Assembly: GCA_903902705.1 (NCBI GenBank)
Contig: CAIUVX010000140.1
Span: 1 to 44,369 of the forward strand
Source: an uncultured Methylococcales bacterium
Lineage (GTDB): Bacteria; Pseudomonadota; Gammaproteobacteria; Methylococcales; Methylomonadaceae
Length of the DNA stretch: 44,369 bases
Direction: 5' to 3'
This document shows positions 14,283 to 23,052 of this stretch, in pieces (positions within the stretch are counted from its first letter, which is position 1; each line of letters opens with the position of its first letter). The position numbers and the translations under genes were made by a program. The notes under the pieces are model-generated. The model did not search any database and had not been told where the DNA came from. It saw only the letters and a program-made list of their open reading frames with translations.

Positions 14283-16115
14283 ATGGTTGATGTAATTACC
14301 CAACATATTGATGTCTGGACTTCGGCACTGATGAACAAAAGCACCGCAGGGCGTGGTACGAACGGCAAACAAACCGCTTACGGGATTAAAAAACTGCGTG
14401 AGTTGATTTTGGAATTGGCGGTGCGTGGCTTATTAGTGCCACAAGACCCGAATGATGAGCCTGCGTCTGTGTTGCTGGAAAAAATTGCTGAGGAAAAGGC
14501 GCGGCTGGTTGAAGGGGGAAAAATAAACAGACAACAATCTGTATTCATTTCCCAAGAAGAAATTCCGTATGAGCTGCCAAGTAATTGGGAATGGGCAAGG
14601 TTTCCAGATATTTGTAATTACAAAACTGGCAAAACTCCATCTACAAAAAATCCTGTGTATTGGTCTGACGATGCAGATGGTATTCCTTGGGTTGCTATTG
14701 CCGATATGGAACACTTTGGACGAATAGAAAATACAAATAAAAAAATAACTCAAGAAGCCGTTAATCAAGTTTTTAAACATGAAGCAATCCCTGCTGGTTC
14801 GCTTTTGATGAGTTTTAAATTAACAGTCGGGAAAATTACAATTCTTGAAGTGGACGCATTTCATAATGAAGCAATTATTTCAATTCAGCCATTTACAGGA
14901 ATAAGCCGCGATTATTTATTCAATTTTTTACCCACACGCGCATTAGAGGGAAATACAAAACGCGCAATTATGGGTAATACATTGAATGCCAATTCTTTAT
15001 CGCTTTTATTAATACCAGTTCCACCTCTAGCCGAACAACACCGCATAGTTGCTAAAGTTGATGAGCTGATGGCATTGTGTGACCGACTGGAAGAGCAGCA
15101 AACCGATAGCAACGCCGCGCATCAAACCTTGGTGGAAATGCTGTTAGCTACGCTCACAAATCCCGTTCACCCTGAGCTTGTCGAAGGGTGTTCTAATCGA
15201 GAACAATGCCCTTCGACAGGTTCAGGGCAAACGGATTTTGAGACAAATTCAGGGCGAACGGCGTTTGAGGCAGCTTGGCAACGTATCGCCGAACACTTCG
15301 ACACCCTGTTCACCACTGAACACAGCATCGACCAACTCAAACAAACCATCCTCCAACTCGCCGTCATGGGCAATCTTGTCCCCCAAGACCCCAACGACGA
15401 ACCCGCCAGCGTTTTACTGGAAAAAATCGCTGGGGAAAAAGCGCGGTTGGTTAAAGAGGGGAAAATCAAAAAACAAACGCTATTGCCTGAAATTAGTGAA
15501 GATGAAAAAACTTTTTCGTTGCCAATGGGATGGGAATGGACACGATGGGATTATGTGGCAATGAAAATTGGCGATATTGATCACAAAATGCCAGAACAAG
15601 TCACAGAAGGTATTCCGTATGTGTCACCCCGTGATTTTTTCCCCGATAATAAAATTGATTTTGATGGAGCTAAGAAAATATCATTTGAAGATTTTCAAAG
15701 GTTATCATCAAAAATCCAGCCTCAACGAGATGATATTATTTATCCTAGATATGGAACGATAGGTGAAAACCGATTAGTTGTAACGGATAAGGATTTTTTA
15801 GCTTCATATTCCTGTTGTGTAATAAAAACTCTTCGAGGTTTTATTTCACCAAAATATCAATTCATTTTTTCAATGTCTGAATTTACAAAACAGCAGGCTA
15901 AAAAAGCTGAAAATAAAACTACTCAAGCCAATGTTGGTATCAATAGTATTCAACGATATTTAATTCCATTGCCCCCACTAGCCGAACAACACCGCATAGT
16001 CGCCAAAGTCGATGAACTGATGACCCTCTGCGACACCCTAAAAGCCCGCATCAAACTAGCCCAAACCACGCAAATCCATCTAGCCGATACCATCGTTGAA
16101 CAGGCTGTGGCATAG
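14283..16115 (+). CDS. hsdS: Type I restriction specificity subunit HsdS
   Basis: A 610-residue HsdS with two tandem halves. Each half has a leader IxxLRELILELAVRGLLVPQ / IDQLKQTILQLAVMGNLVPQ followed by DPNDEPASVLLEKIA, a variable target recognition domain (about 95-270 and 395-575) and a conserved helix ending PLAEQHRIVAKVDELM. The two recognition domains differ, so a bipartite asymmetric DNA site is expected. Residues about 295-325 between the halves are translated from a genomic repeat element (PVHPELVEGC and CPSTGSGQTD). HsdS would need HsdM and HsdR partners, which are truncated or absent here, so it is orphaned unless complemented elsewhere. Confidence 0.94.
   Translation: MVDVITQHIDVWTSALMNKSTAGRGTNGKQTAYGIKKLRELILELAVRGLLVPQDPNDEPASVLLEKIAEEKARLVEGGKINRQQSVFISQEEIPYELPSNWEWARFPDICNYKTGKTPSTKNPVYWSDDADGIPWVAIADMEHFGRIENTNKKITQEAVNQVFKHEAIPAGSLLMSFKLTVGKITILEVDAFHNEAIISIQPFTGISRDYLFNFLPTRALEGNTKRAIMGNTLNANSLSLLLIPVPPLAEQHRIVAKVDELMALCDRLEEQQTDSNAAHQTLVEMLLATLTNPVHPELVEGCSNREQCPSTGSGQTDFETNSGRTAFEAAWQRIAEHFDTLFTTEHSIDQLKQTILQLAVMGNLVPQDPNDEPASVLLEKIAGEKARLVKEGKIKKQTLLPEISEDEKTFSLPMGWEWTRWDYVAMKIGDIDHKMPEQVTEGIPYVSPRDFFPDNKIDFDGAKKISFEDFQRLSSKIQPQRDDIIYPRYGTIGENRLVVTDKDFLASYSCCVIKTLRGFISPKYQFIFSMSEFTKQQAKKAENKTTQANVGINSIQRYLIPLPPLAEQHRIVAKVDELMTLCDTLKARIKLAQTTQIHLADTIVEQAVA
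15165..15262 (+). repeat. Genomic palindromic element embedded in frame in hsdS
   Basis: CACCCTGAGCTTGTCGAAGG at 15168-15187 and the opposing CCCTTCGACAGGTTCAGGGC (15209-15228), followed by a third arm GGGCGAACGG near 15252-15261. It is the same family as elements at 16138-16210, 25691-25760 and 41293-41352, and is translated as HPELVEG and PSTGSG. Confidence 0.85.
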
Positions 16116-16242
16116 AGCTAACTGCTAATAAAATGATGCCGTTCGTGGTGAGCTGTGAGCTTGTCGAACAGTCGAACCACATTCACACTTCGACAGGCTC
16201 AGTGCGAACGGTTTTGTGATCATTTTATTGTGCGTTAGCTCT
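16114..16242. repeat. 129-base inverted-repeat element overlapping the hsdS stop
   Basis: Arms AGAGCTAAC..GCTAATAAAATGAT (16114-16137) and ATCATTTTATTGTGCGTTAGCTCT (16219-16242, given in pieces) pair over 24 positions with few mismatches. The centre is a copy of the GAGCTTGTCGAA/TTCGACAGGCTC element. The hsdS TAG (16113-16115) lies at the arm's edge. It could fold into a large hairpin separating hsdS from the convergent gene. Confidence 0.75.
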
Positions 16243-16286
16243 ATTAACCCAGATTATAGAGATTGAGAACAAACGCGGGTGGTGTA

Positions 16287-17030
16287 TTAAATCTGTGATT
16301 TTTGCGCAGGACTAGCAGTCATTAAATCGTTTAACCCACTGCTGTTTAACTCTTGTTTATGACTACGCCATTGCGGTAAAAATTTATCCATATAGGCGAC
16401 AAAACGGGCGTTATGATGACGTTCTAATAAATGTACCATTTCATGGACAACGACATATTCCAGACAATGTTCTGGTTTTTTAATGAGTTCCAGATTAAGC
16501 CAAATCCGCCCTGCGGTGATATTGCACGTTCCCCATTTAGTTTTCATGCGTTTTACACTCCAATCGCGTACTGTCACGCCCATAACAGGCTGCCATTTAT
16601 CGATTAATTCAGGGAGTTTTTCTTTTAAAGTTTGTCTGTACCACGCTATAAGCACTTGCTCGCGTTTTTCCAAGCTACTACCGTGACGGACATAAAGATC
16701 AAGATGGGTGTTATGACGTAAAGCAACTTTGGGCGTGTGGTCGTGATAAATTACATTCAACAAATACCCCTGCCCTTTAAAATAGCAAGTTTCACCCGAT
16801 ACATATTCCCGTTGAGCTTGCTGCTCTTGATTGGTAAATTTTGCTTGCTGGGTTTTTATCCAAGGGGTTTTAGACACAATCAGTAAACGCACCACGTCAT
16901 CTTTGACGTGGTGCGGAGCAGAGATTTTTAATCGACCATCGGGTGGATAAACGCCTAGACGTAAATTTTTAATATCTTTTCTCACCACTTCGACGGAAAA
17001 CTGCCCGACTGTGATTTGTTTGGTATTCAT
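16287..17030 (-). CDS. YgjP-like (DUF45) M48-type metallopeptidase
   Basis: A 247-residue protein of the YgjP/WLM family. It starts MNTKQITVGQFSVEVVRKDI, has the conserved KNLRLGVYPPDGRLKISAPH, then KRMKTKWGTCNITAGRIWLN and the zinc motif HEMVH (196-200) followed by LLERHHNARF. Genes of this family are often found in type I restriction loci, next to hsdR, which fits the hsdS neighbour. Here it faces hsdS and hsdR is missing. Substrate is unknown. Confidence 0.88.
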   Translation of the reverse strand: MNTKQITVGQFSVEVVRKDIKNLRLGVYPPDGRLKISAPHHVKDDVVRLLIVSKTPWIKTQQAKFTNQEQQAQREYVSGETCYFKGQGYLLNVIYHDHTPKVALRHNTHLDLYVRHGSSLEKREQVLIAWYRQTLKEKLPELIDKWQPVMGVTVRDWSVKRMKTKWGTCNITAGRIWLNLELIKKPEHCLEYVVVHEMVHLLERHHNARFVAYMDKFLPQWRSHKQELNSSGLNDLMTASPAQKSQI

Positions 17031-17051
17031 GCTAATTTTAACTAAGAGAAA

Positions 17052-17402
17052 TTAATTCGACTCTTTAACTGCTCGGTCAGTAGTTAACGCATTCCAACCG
17101 ATGACGATTCGATAAACCAATAGCAATATCGTTGGCAACAAAAATAAACCAACACTAATTTCAAGACCAAGCCAAACTGTGGAAAATCCAGCTAAAGAAA
17201 ACCCCGCTAAAGCCATCCAAGCTGTTTGAATTTGCCAGTTAAAATGAGATTCTAGCCATGTTCCCTGCACGGCATTACGATTTAGGAAGTTGATAGTTAC
17301 ACCCACTAGCAACGGTAAGCCGAAAAGAGCAAAAGATAGTAATTGACACAAATAGACGGTTGTTGCCAGCCGTTTTAAACCTTGTAATTTTTCGTCATTC
17401 AT
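17052..17402 (-). CDS. Small membrane protein, DUF4870-like
   Basis: A 116-residue protein with an N-terminal RLATTVYLCQLLSFALFGLP segment, then VGVTINFLNRNAVQGTWLES and HFNWQIQTAWMALAG, which is the pattern of the DUF4870/COG3671 family (three or four membrane helices, GTWLESHFxWQI motif). Function of the family is unknown. It lies between the YgjP-like gene and sbcC on the same strand, 21 bases before the former. Confidence 0.82.
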   Translation of the reverse strand: MNDEKLQGLKRLATTVYLCQLLSFALFGLPLLVGVTINFLNRNAVQGTWLESHFNWQIQTAWMALAGFSLAGFSTVWLGLEISVGLFLLPTILLLVYRIVIGWNALTTDRAVKESN

Positions 17403-17488
17403 AATACACCCACCTTTTTTATTTTTGTTATCTTCAAATGACAGAAAATAATATCTGTCTTACTAGAGTATAAACCTACAGCCAATCA

Positions 17489-20400
17489 TCAGGATGCTTT
17501 TTTCAACATTCCCATACCATTAGGTTTTTTAACGACTTGCAATTGGGCTTTAAAGCGTTTTTGTACCGCTTCAACATGAGAAATTACTCCAACGGTTTTG
17601 CCGTGCGTGTGCAGGTTTTCTAAGGTGCTGATAATGATATAAAGCGTTTCCGCGTCTAAATTTCCAAAGCCTTCATCGAGAAATAAGGAATCGACTGAGC
17701 GTCCATTATTTGCCAGTTCAGCAAGTCCTAATGCAAGAGCAAGACTGACTACAAAGCTTTCACCGCCCGATAGGGTTTTGGGTAAACGATGCACATTGCC
17801 TTGCAAAGTGTCTTCAACAATTAACGCTAAGCCTTGTTCACTGGGTGTTTGCCGTAGGTAATAACGTCCACTAATTTTTTCTAAGATGGTATTGGTTTGA
17901 GCGAGTAATTTATTGGCAAGCTGTTGCTGTACTCTGCGGCGAAATACCATGCCATTTTCGGTAGTTAATAAAGCCAGTTCTGCCAAATACGGTTGCGCTT
18001 CAGTTTCTTGCTGTTGCAATTGCAATACCAGTGCATCGTGTTTTTGTTGTTGCTTGTTCTGTTCGGTGAGCAATTTTTCTAAGCGTTGAATCTCCAGCGT
18101 TGCCAGTTCTATTTGTCCGTTGATACGCTTAAGCTCAGCGTTTAGTTGTTCGGCACTTAACGCGGTTTCCGCTAATTTCAAGTCAGCGTCTAACTCGATA
18201 CGGGTTTGTTCAATTTCTTGTGTTTTAGCAGCAATATCGCTGTTCAGTCCGCTTAACTGTTGTTCCAGCGCAGTTTGAGATTGTAATAGTGCGAGTATTT
18301 CATTCAATGCAGTCAGACTGGAAAATGCAGTATTTTGTATTTTCTCCACCAGTGTTTGCTGTAAATGGCTAAGCTCCGCCGTTTGTTCTGATAACAAACG
18401 TTCTCTATCAGCAATCAATTTTTGTTTTTCGATTAGTGCTAATTGTAAACCGACATTTTCTTCGCTTTGTAATTGTGTTCCGACTACCTCAAGCTGTTGT
18501 TTGCAATAATTTATTTCTTGTTCACAGATGCTCTGTTTACTGGTTAGTAAGGCAATTTCTTCGCTTAGATTTTTATGCCTAAGCGTGGTGCTATGATAGT
18601 CCTGCTTACGCGCTGTTAAACGATCAAGTAAAGCCTCTTGTTTATCTTTATTGGGGATTGTTTCACCCAATAAGGTCAGTTGATTTACAACTTGTTGTTG
18701 CGTGTCGCGTTCTTCTCGTTGGCATTGTTGCACAATATGCTCTAGCTCAATTTGTTGCTGTGTTCGCGCTTCAAAATCAGCAGTGAATGACACAATCGAT
18801 GTTTGTAAGCGTTCGATAGACGCAGTGCTAGTCTCAATACTGGCTTTTAATTTGGCGATATTTTTTTGTTTCTGACGGTAAAGAATGCCTAAAGCGACAA
18901 TATTTTTTAGCTCTTCTTTTTCCGCAATAAACAAATCCTCCATTAAACTTAAGTTGTGTATGTCCAACTCTGGAGTTGCCGCATTGAGCCGATTACATAA
19001 ACTTAGCCAATTTGAACTCAGCCGTTGCCGTCTTGCGTAAGTAGACGATTTATTTTCGTTCTGTTTTTTGGCTTGTTCCAACAGCCGACTCACATTATAA
19101 GTTCGCGTGAGTAAATTTTTTATTTTGATTTGCTGATCGATTAACTCTTGTTGAGAATTGCTTAATAGAGGTGGATTTATGCTGAACGGATGTTGCGCCG
19201 AGCCACACAAAGGACAGGGTTTACCATCAACCAAATGCTCTCGATAAACCGTCAGTTTTTTCACTAAACTTTCATAAAAAACGACTTTTTCTAGCAGGGT
19301 TTTAATATTTTCTTCGCGTAGCACTTCTTGTTTTAATTCTTCATGATCCGCAATAAGCACGTCAATATCCAGCTCTTCTTGGTCTTTTTTTCCGCCAAAC
19401 AACGAGAAAAAACTAAACCCTGAGCTATCAGATAAGCGTTGGTATGCTGATGCCACATCATATAATTCTTGAAACGATGTAACTCGCTCTTGTTGCTCCA
19501 CCTGCAAAGTATCCACTTCTTCCAGCGTGTGTTTTTCTATTAATGTAGCTAATTCATGTTCATCGGCTTCCAGCTCTATTTTGGCATCAGCAATATTTTT
19601 TCGCTCTTTTTGAAGTGCAGCTGTGTTGCCGTCCAACGCAGCGGCACTGTCTTTTACTTGCTTAGCGATTTTTTTATGCTGCCTGTTTAATTCCAGTAAA
19701 TCAGCTTGTAGCTTGGTTAATTTACCTATTTCTGGAAACTGAGTGAGCAAACCCTGATCCGCCGCGTGGTCATTTAGCCATGCTTCCAATACCGCTAAGG
19801 CAGTTTGTTTTTCAGCAATCTGTACTTCTAGGGTTCGTGCTAGTGTTACTTCTGACTGTCCGTTGGCAGTCAACTGTCCCACTTGAGTTTTGAGACTATT
19901 GATAATTTGCTGCTGCTCAGTCACCGATTTATTGCTTAAATCACTGGCAACTGTTTTATCACGCGCTAACTTATTTTTTAACTGTGCCAATTCAGTTTGC
20001 AACGCGACTAATTCTGCCTTGCTTTGGGTAATTTCCTGATTTCTATCATTAATCAAATCGACTTGTTCTTTAAAGACTAAGGCATTTTTATTAGCATCAA
20101 TTCGTTCTAATTGTTGCTGAAGCTGTTGTGCATCGATTTTAGCGCGGGTTAAATTATTCTTCTGCGCATTGATTTTCGCTTGGACAAAAGCAATATTTTT
20201 AACAGCAGCTTGTTGCTCCTTAAGCGTATCCTGCTCAACGCGAAGTTCAGCATACTGTTCTTGGTAATCGATTAAATCATGCTCACAGGCTTGTTGTTTT
20301 TCAGGGGGCAGTAAAGAAATAGTAGCAAATTTTTGTTTTAGCTGGTCGATACCCTGTTGTGCTTGGTTGGCTTGGTCAATGACTTGATTTTTATAATCGG

Positions 20401-20938
20401 CATAAATGTCGGTGCTGATTATTTTTTCCAGAATATCCATGCGCTCAGCATCAAGCGCGTTAAGGAACGCAGCAAAATCACCTTGCGCCAATAAAATAGA
20501 ACGGGTGAAATTACGAAAATTCATCCCTGTAATATCAGTAATCTGAGTGCAAACTTGCTGTGCTGTCGTTGCCAATACCTCACCTGTCGTTAGTCGCACC
20601 AACTGCATTACAGCCGCTTGTAATTCGCCAGTCGATTGCCCACCCGCCCGCTCAACACGCCAGCTTGATTGATAGCGTTCAGAGTCTAAAGAAAATTCAA
20701 TAATCGCAAAACATTCAGCGGTTTGTTCAGTCATCACATGGGCGGCAGGTTTATCAAAACGAAAAGTTTCACCATACAAGCCTAAGGTAATTGCATCTAA
20801 AATACTGGATTTACCCGATCCATTAGGTCCAGTAATCGCAAAAACCCCCGTATCCGAAAACGGAGCCTCAGTAAAATCGATGCGAGTCTCGCCTTCTAAT
20901 GAGTTGATATTTTTAAAGAAAATATTCAGTATGCGCAT
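17489..20938 (-). CDS. sbcC: Exonuclease subunit SbcC
   Basis: A 1149-residue SMC/Rad50-type ATPase, the partner of nuclease SbcD in opening hairpins and processing palindromic DNA. It starts MRILNIFFKNINSLEGETRI and has Walker A GPNGSGKSS (37-45), the FRNFTRSILLAQGDFAAFL segment, two long coiled coils and a zinc hook CPLC at 575-578. Near the C-terminus are the signature LSGGESFVVSLALALGLAEL and Walker B SLFLDEGFGNLD. No sbcD lies next to it in the window, although the region directly upstream (20939-21285) is intergenic. The many palindromes in this genome are potential substrates (inference). Confidence 0.96.
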   Translation of the reverse strand: MRILNIFFKNINSLEGETRIDFTEAPFSDTGVFAITGPNGSGKSSILDAITLGLYGETFRFDKPAAHVMTEQTAECFAIIEFSLDSERYQSSWRVERAGGQSTGELQAAVMQLVRLTTGEVLATTAQQVCTQITDITGMNFRNFTRSILLAQGDFAAFLNALDAERMDILEKIISTDIYADYKNQVIDQANQAQQGIDQLKQKFATISLLPPEKQQACEHDLIDYQEQYAELRVEQDTLKEQQAAVKNIAFVQAKINAQKNNLTRAKIDAQQLQQQLERIDANKNALVFKEQVDLINDRNQEITQSKAELVALQTELAQLKNKLARDKTVASDLSNKSVTEQQQIINSLKTQVGQLTANGQSEVTLARTLEVQIAEKQTALAVLEAWLNDHAADQGLLTQFPEIGKLTKLQADLLELNRQHKKIAKQVKDSAAALDGNTAALQKERKNIADAKIELEADEHELATLIEKHTLEEVDTLQVEQQERVTSFQELYDVASAYQRLSDSSGFSFFSLFGGKKDQEELDIDVLIADHEELKQEVLREENIKTLLEKVVFYESLVKKLTVYREHLVDGKPCPLCGSAQHPFSINPPLLSNSQQELIDQQIKIKNLLTRTYNVSRLLEQAKKQNENKSSTYARRQRLSSNWLSLCNRLNAATPELDIHNLSLMEDLFIAEKEELKNIVALGILYRQKQKNIAKLKASIETSTASIERLQTSIVSFTADFEARTQQQIELEHIVQQCQREERDTQQQVVNQLTLLGETIPNKDKQEALLDRLTARKQDYHSTTLRHKNLSEEIALLTSKQSICEQEINYCKQQLEVVGTQLQSEENVGLQLALIEKQKLIADRERLLSEQTAELSHLQQTLVEKIQNTAFSSLTALNEILALLQSQTALEQQLSGLNSDIAAKTQEIEQTRIELDADLKLAETALSAEQLNAELKRINGQIELATLEIQRLEKLLTEQNKQQQKHDALVLQLQQQETEAQPYLAELALLTTENGMVFRRRVQQQLANKLLAQTNTILEKISGRYYLRQTPSEQGLALIVEDTLQGNVHRLPKTLSGGESFVVSLALALGLAELANNGRSVDSLFLDEGFGNLDAETLYIIISTLENLHTHGKTVGVISHVEAVQKRFKAQLQVVKKPNGMGMLKKAS

Positions 20939-21285
20939 AATGTTTTGATTTTAAAGTATTTTTTATTTTCAGTGTATTTTCTGCTACACTCATTGGTACA
21001 CAAAAGTGATAATGGTAAAGCTGACAATGACTCGATAGTGGATTGCGTGCTATCTGGAATCTCTTTGATTTTTACCGCTACCAAAAAATTAAGTCTTGTA
21101 TGATACGGTATAAAACGTCTTAGGACAAAAGGGCGTTTTGAGTGTTAATTATTGGCTAGCGGCGACTGGGTAAGTTAGTGTTTAACATTGTTGATAATTG
21201 TGAAAGCAGTTTTAGCCTTGATTGTCGTGATGTGTCTTACTTTTCAGGACGTATCATTTACAGTAAATACGATAAGGAGTAAACG
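20939..21285. other. Divergent intergenic region sbcC / slipin gene
   Basis: 347 bases with no supportable gene. It should hold the promoters of sbcC and of the slipin gene. TATAAA near 21112 could be a -10 element for the rightward gene. AAAACG and CGTTTT arms near 21113-21140 and GTATCATTTAC/GTAAATAC near 21250-21270 form imperfect inverted repeats. AAGGAG precedes the slipin ATG. Confidence 0.4.
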
Positions 21286-22041
21286 ATGGACTATTTTTTA
21301 ATAGGTTTTTTTATAACTATTGTCTTTATTATCCTTGGTCTACGAATGGATCAAGAATATGAACGTGGGGTTATTTTTAGACTAGGGCGATTTTTAACGG
21401 TAAAAGGACCTGGACTTTATTGGATTATTCCTTTTATTGATAGTAAACAGCAAGTTGATATTCGCACCAATACCGTCGATATTGAATCACAAGAAACGGT
21501 GACTAAAGACAGTGTGACGATAAAAGTCAATGCGGTGATGTATTACAAAGTAACCCATCCAGAAAAAGCTATTATCTCGGTGTATAACTACCGAAACGCC
21601 TCTTATCAAGCAGCGTTGACAGTGTTGCGTAATGTTATCGGTCAGCACCAATTAGATGAAGTGTTACGCGACCGTGATAAAATCAACCAATCCATCAAAG
21701 AAATGGTAGATCAAATTACTCGTTCATGGGGCTTGAGTATCGAGTTGGTTGAAATGAAAGATGTCGAATTACCCGAAAATATGCAGCGAGCAATGGCGAA
21801 AGAAGCCGAAGCGGTCAGAGAGAAACGAGCGCGTATTATCAAAGCTGAAGCAGAATTTGAAGCCTCACAAAAATTGTCGGAAGCCGCTCAAGAAATTGCG
21901 CACAATCCTATGGCATTAGAACTACGGCGTATGCAGATGATTACCGAAGTGGGAGCAGAGCAAAATACCACTACCATAATTTTAATGCCGTCTGAGTTTA
22001 TGGCGATGGCACAAGCAATTGCGGAAAAGTTAAACAAATGA
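21286..22041 (+). CDS. Slipin / stomatin-like SPFH membrane protein
   Basis: A 251-residue SPFH-domain protein: one N-terminal membrane helix (about 3-19), then QEYERGVIFRLGRFLTVKGP and GLYWIIPFIDSKQQVDIRTN, the stomatin/slipin signature. The C-terminal half is helical (MAKEAEAVREKRARIIKAEA), as in oligomerising stomatins. AAGGAG lies nine bases before the ATG. In bacteria slipins often pair with an NfeD protein; none is next to it here. It probably scaffolds membrane microdomains or regulates a membrane protease. Confidence 0.92.
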   Translation: MDYFLIGFFITIVFIILGLRMDQEYERGVIFRLGRFLTVKGPGLYWIIPFIDSKQQVDIRTNTVDIESQETVTKDSVTIKVNAVMYYKVTHPEKAIISVYNYRNASYQAALTVLRNVIGQHQLDEVLRDRDKINQSIKEMVDQITRSWGLSIELVEMKDVELPENMQRAMAKEAEAVREKRARIIKAEAEFEASQKLSEAAQEIAHNPMALELRRMQMITEVGAEQNTTTIILMPSEFMAMAQAIAEKLNK

Positions 22042-22125
22042 AAACTAGTCTGAGAATAAATCCACCAAGGTAGCAAACTTTGATTGTCAATTGTTATATA
22101 CAATGCTTCAAAATTCCTCGTGTAA

Positions 22126-23052
22126 GTGAACACTATGTTTAATTTCGTCCGATGTAATTTGAAGTGGCTGAGCATGATTATTATCATTCTGCTGGCAAGT
22201 ATTGGCAATTTAGAAGAGCGGAGTTATCAGCCCACTTATAGCTCAAAAAAACCGCAGTCAATAACGGAATATATAGTGGGCATTCATCCGTTACACAATC
22301 CGCAGCGTTTGATAGCAGTGTACGCCCCAATTCTGGACACTATCAATAGTCAAATTCCAGAAGTACAGTTCAAATTGGAAGCATCGCGTAATTATGAGGC
22401 GTTTGAAGCAAAGCTATACGCGGGGCATTTTGCGTTTGCTATGCCTAATCCCTATCAAACGATACAGTCTCTAAAACACGGGTATCGGGTGTTTGGCAAA
22501 ATGGGTGATGATGAGGTTTTTCGAGGCATTATTTTAGTACGCAAAGATAGCGGTATCGATAAAGTAACTGATCTCAAGGGCAAGGCGGTTTCCTATCCAG
22601 CCGCAACGGCACTAGCAGCAACCATGATGCCACAATATTATTTGCATACCCACGGTATTGATGTTAATCACGACATTGAAAACCGTTATGTTGGCTCACA
22701 AGAATCTTCGATTATGAGTGTATTGCGTGGTCATGTTGCAGCGGGTGCTACATGGCCAGTACCTTGGAAGGCATTTTGTACAGAACACCCCGACATGGCA
22801 GCTCAGCTAGTGGTAAAATGGGAAACCCAGCCTTTGCCAAACAATGGCTGGGTGGTACGCGAAGATATTCCCGCACCTATTGTTGAAAAGTTCGCTCAAC
22901 TGTTATTTAGTCTGCATGAAAACCCGTCAGGCAAGACACTGTTAGCGCAATTACCTATTTCTAAATTTGAACCCGCCACCGCTGAAACTTATCGTCCAGT
23001 ACGCGATTTTCTGGAAAAGTTTTCCAAAACGGTTCGTAAAATCGAGTATTGA
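22126..23052 (+). CDS. PhnD-like periplasmic binding protein
   Basis: A 308-residue protein of the phosphate/phosphite/phosphonate ABC binding family. A membrane anchor or signal (WLSMIIIILLASIG, about 14-27) lacks an obvious cleavage site. Then come YIVGIHPLHNPQRLIAVYAP, a family-type first lobe, GHFAFAMPNPYQTIQSL, and the second lobe DLKGKAVSYPAATALAATMM. No transporter ATPase or permease genes adjoin it. Its stop overlaps the start of a hybrid histidine kinase, so it more likely acts as the ligand-sensing partner of that kinase than in uptake. ATG at 22135 is an alternative start. Confidence 0.82.
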   Translation: MNTMFNFVRCNLKWLSMIIIILLASIGNLEERSYQPTYSSKKPQSITEYIVGIHPLHNPQRLIAVYAPILDTINSQIPEVQFKLEASRNYEAFEAKLYAGHFAFAMPNPYQTIQSLKHGYRVFGKMGDDEVFRGIILVRKDSGIDKVTDLKGKAVSYPAATALAATMMPQYYLHTHGIDVNHDIENRYVGSQESSIMSVLRGHVAAGATWPVPWKAFCTEHPDMAAQLVVKWETQPLPNNGWVVREDIPAPIVEKFAQLLFSLHENPSGKTLLAQLPISKFEPATAETYRPVRDFLEKFSKTVRKIEY

